A program made the translations under genes and the position numbers. Positions 16,964 to 24,965 of a stretch of 63,659 nt of DNA are shown piece after piece. This DNA comes from Streptomyces solicavernae. Lineage in GTDB: Bacteria > Actinomycetota > Actinomycetes > Streptomycetales > Streptomycetaceae. How positions within the stretch are numbered: the first letter of the stretch is position 1; each line of letters begins with the position of its first letter. A model generated the notes under the pieces. It saw nothing but the letters and a program-made list of their open reading frames with translations, was not told the DNA's origin and made no database searches. Location of the stretch: NCBI RefSeq assembly GCF_029968095.1, contig NZ_JASCIR010000034.1, positions 1-63,659 of the forward strand. The letters are read 5' to 3'.

Positions 16964-18409
16964 CTACGAGCGGCGCAGCGCGACCTCTTTGACGAGCAGA
17001 CCCGCGACGAGCATTACCGCGCCTGCCGCCGCGCCGGCGGGGAAAGCTGCCTGCAGTCCCTCGGCCGTGGCCAGCCGGTGTGCCGCACGGCTTGGCAGGT
17101 GCGCGGCTGTCACCTCCCGGACGCGGTCGTTGAACAGACCGCCCATGACGGCGACGCCGACCGAACTGCCCAGCATGCGAAAGAGGGTGACTCCGGCGGA
17201 GGCGACGCCGATGTCCCGCTGCTCGGCGCTGTTCTGCGAAACCAGCATCACGGTCTGGAGCAGACAGCCGAGCCCCGCGCCGAGCACGGTGACGCACAGG
17301 GCCGCCTCGAGCCGGGAGGTGCCGGTGCCCATCCGGGAGAGCATCGACATGCCGACGAGGAGGAGCGCACCGCCGGTCACGAGGAAGACCTTGTAGTGCC
17401 CGGTGGCGGTGATCACCCGCCCGGCGACCACACCGACGGCGGTCATCGCGAGGGGCATCGGCAGCAGCAGCAACCCGGAGGCCGTGGCCGACGCACCCTG
17501 CACAGCCTGCTGGTAGAAGGGCAGGAAGAGAGCGGCGCCGAACAGGACGAATCCGGTGAGGAAGCCGATCAGCGCCATTAGCGGGTAGTTGCGGTCACGG
17601 AAGAGGCGCGGCGGCACGAGCGGCTCGGCGGCGCGGGTCTGCCGCAGAGCGAAGGCGGCCAGGCAGACCGCTCCGGCGGCGGCGAGGCCGAGGACGGTGG
17701 CGGAGCCCCAGGCGTACTCGGTGCCGCCCCAGGAGGTGACCAGGACGGCTGCGGTGACGCCGGCCGTGAGCAGTACCGCGCCCAGGTAGTCGGCCCGCGC
17801 TGCGGAGCGCCGCGCGGGCAGGTGCAGCAGGGTGCCGACCAGAGCAAGGGCGAGGGCGCCGAGCGGCAGGTTGACATAGAACGCCCAGCGCCAGCCGAGG
17901 TGTTCGGTGACGGCACCGCCGACCAGCGGGCCGGCGATCATGGCGGTGCCCATCACCCCGGCCACCAGACCCTGGTAGCGACCCTGGCCGCGGGGCGGAA
18001 CCAGCTCACCTATGATCGCGACGACGCCGGATATCAGGCCGCCTGCCCCCAGGCCCTGCACACTGCGGAAGGCGATCAGCTGGACCATGTCCTGGGCCGC
18101 CCCGCACAGCGCCGACCCGGCCAGGAAGATCGCGACCGCGGTCATGAAGACGCCCTTGCGGTCGTACATGTCGCCGAGCTTGCCCCAGACTGGCGTGGTT
18201 GCCGCCGTGGCCAGGGTGTAGGCCGTGACCACCCACGCCATGTGCTCCCGGCCGCCGAGCTCCCCGACGACCGTGGGCATGGCGGTCCCCACGATCATGT
18301 TGTCGAGCTGGGACAGGAGCATCACGAGCAGCAGCGGTGCCAGCAACAGGCGTACGCGGCCCGCCGGGGTCCGCGGCGCGCCGGCTGCATGCCGAGGGGC
18401 CGCCGCCAT
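16964..18409 (-). CDS. DHA2-type MFS drug exporter
   Basis: A 481-residue membrane protein with about 14 hydrophobic segments, the EmrB/QacA layout. Motif A-like GKLGDMYDRKGVF lies after TM2, motif C-like GLVAGVMGTAMIAGPLVGG lies in TM5, and LDNMIVGTAMPTV lies in TM1. Such pumps expel drugs or secondary metabolites with proton influx. The ATG lies 11 bp after the stop of the multicopper oxidase, so both are likely one transcript. The exported compound is unknown; oxidation followed by export is a reasonable inference. Confidence 0.88.
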   Translation of the reverse strand: MAAAPRHAAGAPRTPAGRVRLLLAPLLLVMLLSQLDNMIVGTAMPTVVGELGGREHMAWVVTAYTLATAATTPVWGKLGDMYDRKGVFMTAVAIFLAGSALCGAAQDMVQLIAFRSVQGLGAGGLISGVVAIIGELVPPRGQGRYQGLVAGVMGTAMIAGPLVGGAVTEHLGWRWAFYVNLPLGALALALVGTLLHLPARRSAARADYLGAVLLTAGVTAAVLVTSWGGTEYAWGSATVLGLAAAGAVCLAAFALRQTRAAEPLVPPRLFRDRNYPLMALIGFLTGFVLFGAALFLPFYQQAVQGASATASGLLLLPMPLAMTAVGVVAGRVITATGHYKVFLVTGGALLLVGMSMLSRMGTGTSRLEAALCVTVLGAGLGCLLQTVMLVSQNSAEQRDIGVASAGVTLFRMLGSSVGVAVMGGLFNDRVREVTAAHLPSRAAHRLATAEGLQAAFPAGAAAGAVMLVAGLLVKEVALRRS

Positions 18410-18420
18410 CGCCGCCGTAC

Positions 18421-19878
18421 TCAGCCGATCTTCATCGTCGCCATCATGCCCATCGCCGAGTGGTCGAGCATGTGGCAGTGGTAGACGTACTCGCCGCGGT
18501 AGGCGTCGAAGGTGGCCTGCAGCTTGACCGTCTCGCCGGGCATCAGCCGCACCGTGTCCTTCAGCCCCTCCTCCTCGGGCCTCGGTGCGGCGCCCTGCCG
18601 CTCCAGGACCCGGAACTGCACCAAGTGCATATGGAAGTTGTGCGGCACCTTCGTGTTGGCGTTGGTGACGGTCCAGATCTCGCTGGCGCCGGAGCGTATG
18701 TGCGCGTCGACGCGCGCGTGGTCGTACAGCTTCCCGTCGATGTAAGCCTTCGGGTCCGGGCGGCCGTCCTCGTCCATGCTGAGGACGACGGTGCGCTCGG
18801 CGGTGGGCTGGGGCAGCGGCGGCAGCTTGCGCAGGACATCCGGCACCGAGCTGTTGTCCTGGGCGGTACGCGCCACGTCGAAGCGCATCACCTGGCTGAC
18901 GTCCTCCACCGCCCCGAAGCCGGTGTTCTTCAGGACAAGCCTGGTGCCGACGGGATAGCGGGAGAAGTCGACGACCACATCGGCCCGTTCACCGGACGTC
19001 AGATAGACCGCCTTGGTGGTGTGCGGCCGTGGGAGCAGCCCGCCGTCGGAGGCGATCTGGGTCATGTCGCTGTCGTCCTCCAGACGCAGCTCGAGGAAGC
19101 GCTGGTTGGAGTGGTTCGCCAGGCGCAGCCGGTAGGAGCGGGCGGCGACCTTGAAGTACGGGTACGGCGCCCCGTTCACGAGCAGGGTGGTGCGGGCCCG
19201 GTCGCCCATCTGGTACTGGAGCGCGCCGGTCGCGGTGTCGAAGTGCGCGTCGCGAATCGCGATCAGGACGTCGTACTCGTCCGTGGGCAGCGGCAGCGCC
19301 TCTTCCTCGTCGTCGGTGAGCAGATAGCTGCCGTGCAGGCCGCGGTAGACGTTCTCGGCCTCCAGGTGGTGGGCGTGGTCGTGATACCAGAGCGGGGCGT
19401 GCGGCTGCTTGTTGGGGTACGTGTACTGGCGCTCCGCACCGGGAGCGATCACATCCATCGGGCCGCCGTCGTCGGCCGGCGGCACTGAGGCGCCGTGCAG
19501 GTGCACGGAGACGTCCACGTCCAGTTCGTTGCGCTGCCGGATGACGACGGGCCGGTTCCGGCGGGCCTTGATGGTCGGGCCGGGGAACTGGCCATTGAAG
19601 GTGCGCAGTTCGGTCCGGACGCCGGGCAGGATCTCCTTCGCCTGAGTGCGCATCGTCATCTCGTACGTGTCCACGCCGTCGGCGGTGGACACTGGTGCGA
19701 GGACCGGTACGAGGGGCATCTCCACGGCGAACAGCGGCACCGCCGCGTCGGCGGCCCCGCCGGGCGCGGGCGCCGCGCTGGCCCCCCTCGCGTTCAGGGC
19801 GGGCAGGAGCGAGACACCGGTGAGCCCGACGCCCGCGACGGATAGTCCTGCGCCCAGGACTCGGCGACGGGTGGCCAT
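18421..19878 (-). CDS. Tat-exported multicopper oxidase
   Basis: A 485-residue three-cupredoxin-domain oxidase, of the phenoxazinone synthase/bilirubin oxidase/CotA group by length. A Tat signal (TRRRVLGAGLSVAGVGLTG) begins the protein. Copper sites are complete: HLHGASVP, WYHDHAHHLEA, HNFHMHLVQFRVL and YHCHMLDHSAMGMM. The ATG at 19878 follows GGAGGATC. It oxidises phenols or aminophenols with O2 and acts outside the membrane. It is upstream of and co-transcribed with an MFS pump, and could dimerise or finish an exported aromatic product. Confidence 0.9.
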   Translation of the reverse strand: MATRRRVLGAGLSVAGVGLTGVSLLPALNARGASAAPAPGGAADAAVPLFAVEMPLVPVLAPVSTADGVDTYEMTMRTQAKEILPGVRTELRTFNGQFPGPTIKARRNRPVVIRQRNELDVDVSVHLHGASVPPADDGGPMDVIAPGAERQYTYPNKQPHAPLWYHDHAHHLEAENVYRGLHGSYLLTDDEEEALPLPTDEYDVLIAIRDAHFDTATGALQYQMGDRARTTLLVNGAPYPYFKVAARSYRLRLANHSNQRFLELRLEDDSDMTQIASDGGLLPRPHTTKAVYLTSGERADVVVDFSRYPVGTRLVLKNTGFGAVEDVSQVMRFDVARTAQDNSSVPDVLRKLPPLPQPTAERTVVLSMDEDGRPDPKAYIDGKLYDHARVDAHIRSGASEIWTVTNANTKVPHNFHMHLVQFRVLERQGAAPRPEEEGLKDTVRLMPGETVKLQATFDAYRGEYVYHCHMLDHSAMGMMATMKIG

Positions 19879-20127
19879 GGTCGATCCTCCGGCTGGTGTT
19901 GGGGGTGATCTGTGGGAGAGCAGAGGAGCACGCGGAACTCGGGCTTCGCTCGCGCCCGGCCCGCGCCGCGTCCCCGCAGCGACGCAGACGCCGGTCACGC
20001 GGGGCGCGCTCGACAGCCGTTCGAGCCGGGCGCGGTCGGAGCGGCGGACCCTGTGAGCACCGCCGGCGGGGCCGTGCCCAACCGCCCGCAGCTGCAGTGC
20101 GCTTGTCCAGCCACGGAATGGAGACTC

Positions 20128-20547
20128 ATGTACGCGGAGGTGGCCGGGTTCTACGCTCGCCAGATGCGGCGCCTGGACGAGGGGGACGCCGAGGGGTGGG
20201 CGGACACCTTCACCGAGGACGCGGTCTGCCGGATCTCCACCCGCCCGGCGCCGATGCGCGGACGCGCCGAGCTGACCGCGGGTGCCCGCGCGGCGGTTGC
20301 GGCGATCGCCGCGGCCGGGGAGCAACGCCGCCACATGACCGGCATGTTCGAGATCGAGGAGCGCCCCGGCGGGATCCTGCGCGTGCACGCGCAGACGATC
20401 GTGTACGCGACCAGCGCGAGCGGTGAGTCGCGGGTGCACCAGGTCTGTGTCTGCGCGGACACTCTGGTGCGCGGGTCCGAGCGCGAACTCCTGGTCAGAG
20501 ACCGTCGGATCGATGTCGACGGCGTGCCGGCCGGGACGGACCGCTGA
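20128..20547 (+). CDS. SnoaL/NTF2-like protein
   Basis: A 139-residue alpha+beta-barrel protein of the SnoaL-like family: YAEVAGFYARQMRRLDEGD, WADTFTEDAVCRI, MRGRAELTAGARAAV, RRHMTGMFEIEE and a C-terminal LLVRDRRIDVDGV. In aromatic polyketide pathways such proteins act as cyclases, hydroxylases or small modifying enzymes; others bind ligands only. The ATG at 20128 follows GGAG. It is divergent from the multicopper oxidase, 249 bp apart, and precedes the HAD-like gene by 86 bp. Confidence 0.8.
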   Translation: MYAEVAGFYARQMRRLDEGDAEGWADTFTEDAVCRISTRPAPMRGRAELTAGARAAVAAIAAAGEQRRHMTGMFEIEERPGGILRVHAQTIVYATSASGESRVHQVCVCADTLVRGSERELLVRDRRIDVDGVPAGTDR

Positions 20548-20633
20548 CCGGCTTTTGCACCGAAGCCGCAGCCGGGGACCGGACAGCAGTAGTGTCGGCG
20601 ACGGCCTGCTCACCGACCCACCTGGGAGACACC

Positions 20634-21320
20634 TTGCTTCGTCAGCTCTCACACTTGAGCCTGGTCGCGGTGAACATAGACGGCGTCCTGCTCAACGACA
20701 GTTTCAGCCCGGTCATGCGCCGCCTCGTCGAGTCACGCGGGCGCGCCTACAGCGCCCGCTTCGAGCGTGAACTGCTGTCGCAGCCACAGCACGTCGCCGC
20801 CCGGTGGGCAGCAGACGAACTGGGCGGCGATGCCGAGCAGCTTCTGAAGGAATACTTCGCCCTGCGCGAGGAGTACGTACAGGAGCATCCGGTGCATATG
20901 CTCGACGGCGCCGCCGAGCTCCTTGCGACGCTGCGTGCGCTGCAGGTGCGAACGGTCTGCTATGGAGGGCTCGACCGGTCGCACTTCGCCCGTCATCTGG
21001 GTGAGTTCGCCCACTGCTTCGATGCGCCCGGATACGTCTGCACCAACGACTTCCGCCCCGGCATCCGGGAGATCACCGAGCTGTTCGGGCTCCGCCACGA
21101 CCAGGTTCTCTTCATCGACGACGTGGCGCGCGTGGCGGGCACGGCGAGGGAACGGGGAACCGCCTTCATCGGGCACCCCGGCGAGTCCGGGCACGGCTAC
21201 CAACGGCAGCTGATGGAGACGGCCGGGGTCCGGCACATCGTCGGCACGCTGTGGGAGATCGACGAGACTTTGCTGCGGACCGTCGACGCCGAGGCTGCCG
21301 CGGGCAGAATCTGGGGCTGA
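20634..21320 (+). CDS. HAD-like protein with altered nucleophile position
   Basis: A 228-residue HAD-superfamily protein. Motif I reads LVAVNIDGVLLND, so the usual nucleophilic Asp (DxD) is replaced by Asn. Motif II/III-like FRPGIREI and the acidic motif IV VLFIDDVARVAGTARERG are present, and CYGGLDRSHFARHLGEF lies in the cap region. The TTG at 20634 is preferred because GGGAG lies 5 nt upstream; a GTG at 20592 is possible. Loss of the nucleophile predicts no ordinary phosphatase activity. It lies between a SnoaL-like gene and a SARP gene, so a binding or regulatory role is possible. Confidence 0.78.
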   Translation: MLRQLSHLSLVAVNIDGVLLNDSFSPVMRRLVESRGRAYSARFERELLSQPQHVAARWAADELGGDAEQLLKEYFALREEYVQEHPVHMLDGAAELLATLRALQVRTVCYGGLDRSHFARHLGEFAHCFDAPGYVCTNDFRPGIREITELFGLRHDQVLFIDDVARVAGTARERGTAFIGHPGESGHGYQRQLMETAGVRHIVGTLWEIDETLLRTVDAEAAAGRIWG

Positions 21321-21527
21321 TCCCCGCCGCGCAAAGAGGTCGGAGTATCGGATTCCCTTCTTTTCCGCGAGTTCGGCCCCCGCCGCGTCGGTATTCTCGG
21401 CCCAGACGGCATGGAAAACCCCTTGAGCGCGACTGGAGAAATCCGGGAGCGTGCGCGATTTTCGCTACTGTGCTCGCTGCGGCGAAGAGCCGCCGAGGAT
21501 GAATCCGCGTTGTGCTTGGGGGTATCC

Positions 21528-22349
21528 GTGGAGATTCAGGTGCTGGGATCATTGAGCGCCGAAGTCAACGGGGGAGCGATCGTACCGAACGCGGCCAAGC
21601 CGCGGCAGATCCTCTCCCTGCTCGCGCTCCGCCCGGGGCGGATCGTGCCCGTCCATACGCTGATGGAAGAGCTGTGGGGGACCGAGCCCCCGCAGAGTGC
21701 CCGTACCACCCTGCAGACCTATATCCTCCAGCTGCGCCGGCGACTCGGCACCGCCATGGGCCCGGATGTTCCCGGCGCCGCCAAGGACGTGCTCGTGACC
21801 CGGCACGGCGGATATCTGCTGCAGATCCCGCCCGAGTCCGTCGATGTCTACCAGTACGAACGGCTGGTCGCCGAGGGGCGCGGGGCCTTTGAGGACTGCG
21901 ACGACGAGGTGTCGTCGGTCTGCTTCCGGCGGGCCCTCGACCTGTGGCGCGGACCCGCGCTCGTCGACGTACGGGTCGGGCCGGTCCTCGAGATCGAGGT
22001 GCTGCGCCTGGAGGAGAGCCGTCTGGGCACCATCGAGCGGCGCATCGACGCCGATCTGCGGCTCGGCCGGCACTCCGAACTCATCTCCGAGCTGGTCGAG
22101 TTGACGGCTCGTTACCCGCAGCACGAGGGACTGCACTCGCAGGCCATGGTCGCCCTGTACCGCTCAGGCCGGCAGGCCGCGGCCCTGGACGTCTACCGCA
22201 GGCTGCGGACGCGCCTGATAGAGGAACTGGGCGTTGAGCCCTCGCCGCAGGTGCGGCGCCTGCATCAGGCCATGCTGGCTGTCGACCCCAAACTGGATAT
22301 CGTCGCAGGACCCCGGCGCACCTCCACCTTCGACCTTTACGCGGCCTGA
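21528..22349 (+). CDS. SARP-family pathway activator
   Basis: A 273-residue Streptomyces antibiotic regulatory protein. The N-terminal OmpR-type winged helix runs from EIQVLGSLSAEV through PRQILSLLALRPGRIVPVHTL and TLQTYILQLRRRLG to RHGGYLLQI. The bacterial transcriptional activation domain follows, with ALDLWRGPALVDV, IDADLRLGRHSELISEL, YPQHEGLHSQAMVALYRSGR and LRTRLIEELGVEPSP. The GTG at 21528 follows GGGGG and gives the standard SARP length; an ATG at 21411 would add a non-conserved 39 residues. It is expected to activate a biosynthetic operon through heptamer repeats. No receptor box is clear in its 207-bp upstream region. Confidence 0.9.
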   Translation: MEIQVLGSLSAEVNGGAIVPNAAKPRQILSLLALRPGRIVPVHTLMEELWGTEPPQSARTTLQTYILQLRRRLGTAMGPDVPGAAKDVLVTRHGGYLLQIPPESVDVYQYERLVAEGRGAFEDCDDEVSSVCFRRALDLWRGPALVDVRVGPVLEIEVLRLEESRLGTIERRIDADLRLGRHSELISELVELTARYPQHEGLHSQAMVALYRSGRQAAALDVYRRLRTRLIEELGVEPSPQVRRLHQAMLAVDPKLDIVAGPRRTSTFDLYAA

Positions 22350-22537
22350 TTCCGCAGGGCCGGTCGCCCTGAAGGCATTCTGCGCACGTCGCCCCCGAGT
22401 TATCGCCCGCCATTTCTGCTTCGGCCGTCGCCCAGGCGCAATTCCAGGGAGCTTCGAGCAATGGTCCAACCGGCTCGCGCATCGTACGGGAAAGCTTCCG
22501 AGGACCATGAGACTGGTCTCGGCGAAGGGAGAATCCG

Positions 22538-22675
22538 GTGGACGATCTTCCGCAAGAGGACGCCAGGGCGTTGAGCCATGTTCCGCCCTGGGTTCCGCCG
22601 CTTCTGCTGGCCGGCGTCGACGACGACACCGACGTCGCGCCCGAGGAGCCGAACATCGTACGCAGCATCGACTAG
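22538..22675 (+). CDS. Possible 45-residue small protein downstream of the SARP gene
   Basis: A GTG-initiated frame with a strong GGGAG ribosome site 6 nt upstream encodes an acidic peptide beginning MDDLPQEDARALSHVPPWVP and ending in NIVRSID. About 37 of 45 codons end in G or C, which fits coding use here. It has no Cys, no signal peptide and no family I recognise. The central PPWVPPLLLAG is flanked by acidic arms. It lies 188 bp after the SARP stop in a region with no other gene. It could be a small regulator or peptide precursor, or the remaining start of a lost gene. Confidence 0.45.
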   Translation: MDDLPQEDARALSHVPPWVPPLLLAGVDDDTDVAPEEPNIVRSID

Positions 22676-23028
22676 GGGCGTCTCCCCGATCCGGCAGCTG
22701 GGGGAGGAGCCGGAGGCTTGCGGGCGCTGCATCGGCACACGCCCGGATCGCCCGCGTACCACCGTATCGCCCTTGTACTGGACGTACTTGGGTGATTCGC
22801 GTGTGCGGCGGTGTGGGTACCTTCCGGACGCTCGGACAGTCGCGAGCCTGCAACGTTCGGGGCCCCTTGAGGACGTCACCGGGGGAGATGCTTCCTGCGA
22901 CGCGGTCTTGGGCGGTTCGGTCGCCTCGTCAGGCGTGCTCCCACCTCCCCTGGCGTCCGGCCGCGGCCGCGCGGGGCTGGATGGAGTGCAGCTGGGGCCG
23001 GAGGGTTCAACCCACCGGCCCGAGTGCG
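22676..23028. other. Intergenic stretch without a recognisable gene
   Basis: 353 bp lie between the small frame and the stop of the convergent TetR gene. Open frames here have no ribosome site and no familiar protein pattern. It may be residue of a deleted gene. Confidence 0.4.
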
Positions 23029-23658
23029 CTACCGATGTGCCGATCCTATGTCTGTGCCCGCCGCGTCCAGCCGCCCCAGGGCCGGGCCGGCGGCGAGAGC
23101 AGGCAGATGGAACCCCCAGAAAGAGGTGAGGGCGTGCCGGGACAGCCACTGGAGGTCGTCGCGCCCGAGCACCTCGAATCCCACGGTGGACGCCGTGATC
23201 GCGCTGGCGGCGCTCTGCTGTGACACGTCCGGGGCGAGCATGTCCTCCCGTTCCGCCTCCGCGAGCAGCCGCTGGATGTGGGTGTGCCACTCCAGACGCA
23301 GATCGGGGCGGGGCCCGTAGCCCTCCTGGTTGAGCAGCACACCCGCCTTGACCACGCTGTCGGTCCGCAGGAGCGCGGCGATCGCATGTGTGGCGTCGAC
23401 CAGCCGCTGCAGAGCGCACGCGGGGCTGTGATGGACGCGCTGGACCGCTGACCGGATGGACCCCACGGCCTGATTCACCACCGCCGCAGCGAGCTCCTCC
23501 TTGCGCTCGAAGTGGAAGTAGAGAGCGCCGGTACTGACGTTCGCCCGTCGGCTGACCGCCGCCAGGTTGGTGCGCACGAAGCCGTTCCGGTTGAAGACGT
23601 CGGCTGCAGCGGCGATCAGCTGGTACCGGGTGCGGACGGCTCGTTCCTGCTTGGTCAT
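23029..23658 (-). CDS. ScbR-like TetR regulator
   Basis: A 209-residue receptor-type TetR protein. The HTH is QLIAAAADVFNRNGFVRTNL and AAVSRRANVSTGALYFHFER. The ligand domain has SVVKAGVLLNQEGYG followed by a Trp (RLEWHTHIQRL), and the C-terminal LSRHALTSFWGFHLPALA resembles the 14567 protein (LTDRPLTSFWRVLLPAVA), so these two are paralogues. The ATG at 23658 follows AGGAAG. The divergent region to 23946 holds two AAACCG-N6-CGGTTT palindromes, so it probably represses itself and the aromatase/cyclase gene. Confidence 0.87.
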   Translation of the reverse strand: MTKQERAVRTRYQLIAAAADVFNRNGFVRTNLAAVSRRANVSTGALYFHFERKEELAAAVVNQAVGSIRSAVQRVHHSPACALQRLVDATHAIAALLRTDSVVKAGVLLNQEGYGPRPDLRLEWHTHIQRLLAEAEREDMLAPDVSQQSAASAITASTVGFEVLGRDDLQWLSRHALTSFWGFHLPALAAGPALGRLDAAGTDIGSAHR

Positions 23659-23698
23659 GTGACTTCCTGATGGGTGACGGGAACGAAGAGGCCAAAGT

Positions 23699-23716
23699 AA
23701 ACCGCAAGGTCGGTTT
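23699..23716. promoter_or_regulatory. ARE-like operator 1 of the TetR/aromatase intergenic region
   Basis: AAACCG-CAAGGT-CGGTTT is a perfect palindrome of half-sites. It starts 41 bp upstream of the TetR start at 23658. Confidence 0.75.
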
Positions 23717-23802
23717 CATTGCCAGGCTTGACGGGAACTGATCGCGCGCCTCGCCGGCCGGAATGGTTCCGCGGCGCCACCATCGGGGAGCGTGGACCTT
23801 TG

Positions 23803-23824
23803 ACAAACGGCGGCGTCGGTTTGT
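23803..23824. promoter_or_regulatory. ARE-like operator 2 of the TetR/aromatase intergenic region
   Basis: ACAAACGG-CGGCGT-CGGTTTGT is 22 bp with 7 of 8 paired half-site positions. It lies about 120 bp upstream of the aromatase/cyclase ATG, within its likely promoter. Confidence 0.7.
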
Positions 23825-23945
23825 AACTTCTTCCCTGTATCTCGTCCTGAGGCGCGTAGCTGAGCAGTGTCCAACGAGGGGCAGCCCGCCGTCCTCACGA
23901 CCGCCGTCTTGATCGCAGCACAGATCCTCAAGGAGACAGCCAGAC

Positions 23946-24881
23946 ATGACGACCCGTGAGGTTGAGCACGAGATCACTGTCGCCGCCCCGGCCGCCCGCG
24001 CTTACCGGCTCCTGGCCGACGTGGAGAGCCTGCCTCAGATCTTCCCGCCCACCATCTTTGTGGAGCAGACGGAGCGCACGGACAACGAAGAGCGCATCCG
24101 CGTCTGGGCGACCGCCAACGGTGAGGCCGTGACCTGGTCCACGCGCCGCACGCTCGACGAGCAGGCGCTGCGCATCAGCTTTGAGCAGGACGTGTCCCCT
24201 GCGCCCATCGAGGCCATGACCGGCACCTACGTGATCGAGCCCGTCGAGGAGGACCGCTGCCGCGTCCGGCTGCTGTTCGACTACCGGGCTGTCGACGACG
24301 ACCCCGAGTCGCTGACGTGGATCGACCAGGCGGTCGACGAGAACGCCCGCTCGCAGCTCGCGTCCCTCAAGAGCAACCTGGAGCAGGCGCACGCCGACCG
24401 TGACCTGACGTTGGTCGTCGAGGACACCGTGCGCGTCAACGGCTCCGCCAAGGACGCCTACGACTTCATCAACGAGGCTCAGTTGTGGGGCGAGCGGCTT
24501 CCGCACGTCGCCGCCGTCCGCCTCGTAGAGGACTCGGCAGGTCTGCAGACGCTGGAGATGGACATCAGCGTCGCGGACGGCCGCGTGCACACCACCAAGG
24601 CGTACCGCGTGTGTTTCCCGAACCACAAGATCGCATACAAGGCGGTCAGGCTGCCCGAGCTCCTGACCCTGCACACCGGTCAGTGGGAGTTCGAGGAGGA
24701 CGGTGACGGGGTGTTGGCCTCGGCACGGCACATGGTGGTCCTCAACGCCGACGGCATCGCCGAAGCCCTGGGGCCGCAGACGACTGTGGCCGATGCCAGG
24801 AAGTACCTGCACGACGCGCTGAGCACCAACAGCCGGGTCACCCTGGCGCACGCCAAGGCCTACGCCGAGGGCAGGCGCTGA
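23946..24881 (+). CDS. Di-domain polyketide aromatase/cyclase
   Basis: A 311-residue protein with two START/Bet v1-like domains, as in ActVII-type aromatase/cyclases of type II polyketide pathways (about 315 residues). Domain 1 runs from HEITVAAPAARAYRLLADVE to about residue 145. Domain 2 starts at TLVVEDTVRVNGSAKDAYDF, and the repeated opening pattern (V..A...AY.....) is clear. These enzymes close and dehydrate the first ring of a poly-beta-ketone bound to ACP. The ATG at 23946 follows AAGGAG. It is divergent from a receptor gene across two ARE-like boxes. No KS, CLF or ACP gene is in the window, so it is an orphan here. Confidence 0.9.
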   Translation: MTTREVEHEITVAAPAARAYRLLADVESLPQIFPPTIFVEQTERTDNEERIRVWATANGEAVTWSTRRTLDEQALRISFEQDVSPAPIEAMTGTYVIEPVEEDRCRVRLLFDYRAVDDDPESLTWIDQAVDENARSQLASLKSNLEQAHADRDLTLVVEDTVRVNGSAKDAYDFINEAQLWGERLPHVAAVRLVEDSAGLQTLEMDISVADGRVHTTKAYRVCFPNHKIAYKAVRLPELLTLHTGQWEFEEDGDGVLASARHMVVLNADGIAEALGPQTTVADARKYLHDALSTNSRVTLAHAKAYAEGRR

Positions 24882-24906
24882 ACGCGGACCCGGCGAGCGG
24901 GTCGGA

Positions 24907-24943
24907 CGGCCCCGAACAGCAAGCGACATGCTGTTCGGGGCCG
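24907..24943. terminator. Strong bidirectional terminator
   Basis: A 15-bp perfect stem (24907-24921 against 24929-24943) with a 7-nt loop lies between the aromatase/cyclase stop and the stop of the convergent MFS gene. Confidence 0.8.
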
Positions 24944-24965
24944 CTGTCTGCGTGTGGGGGAGTGG

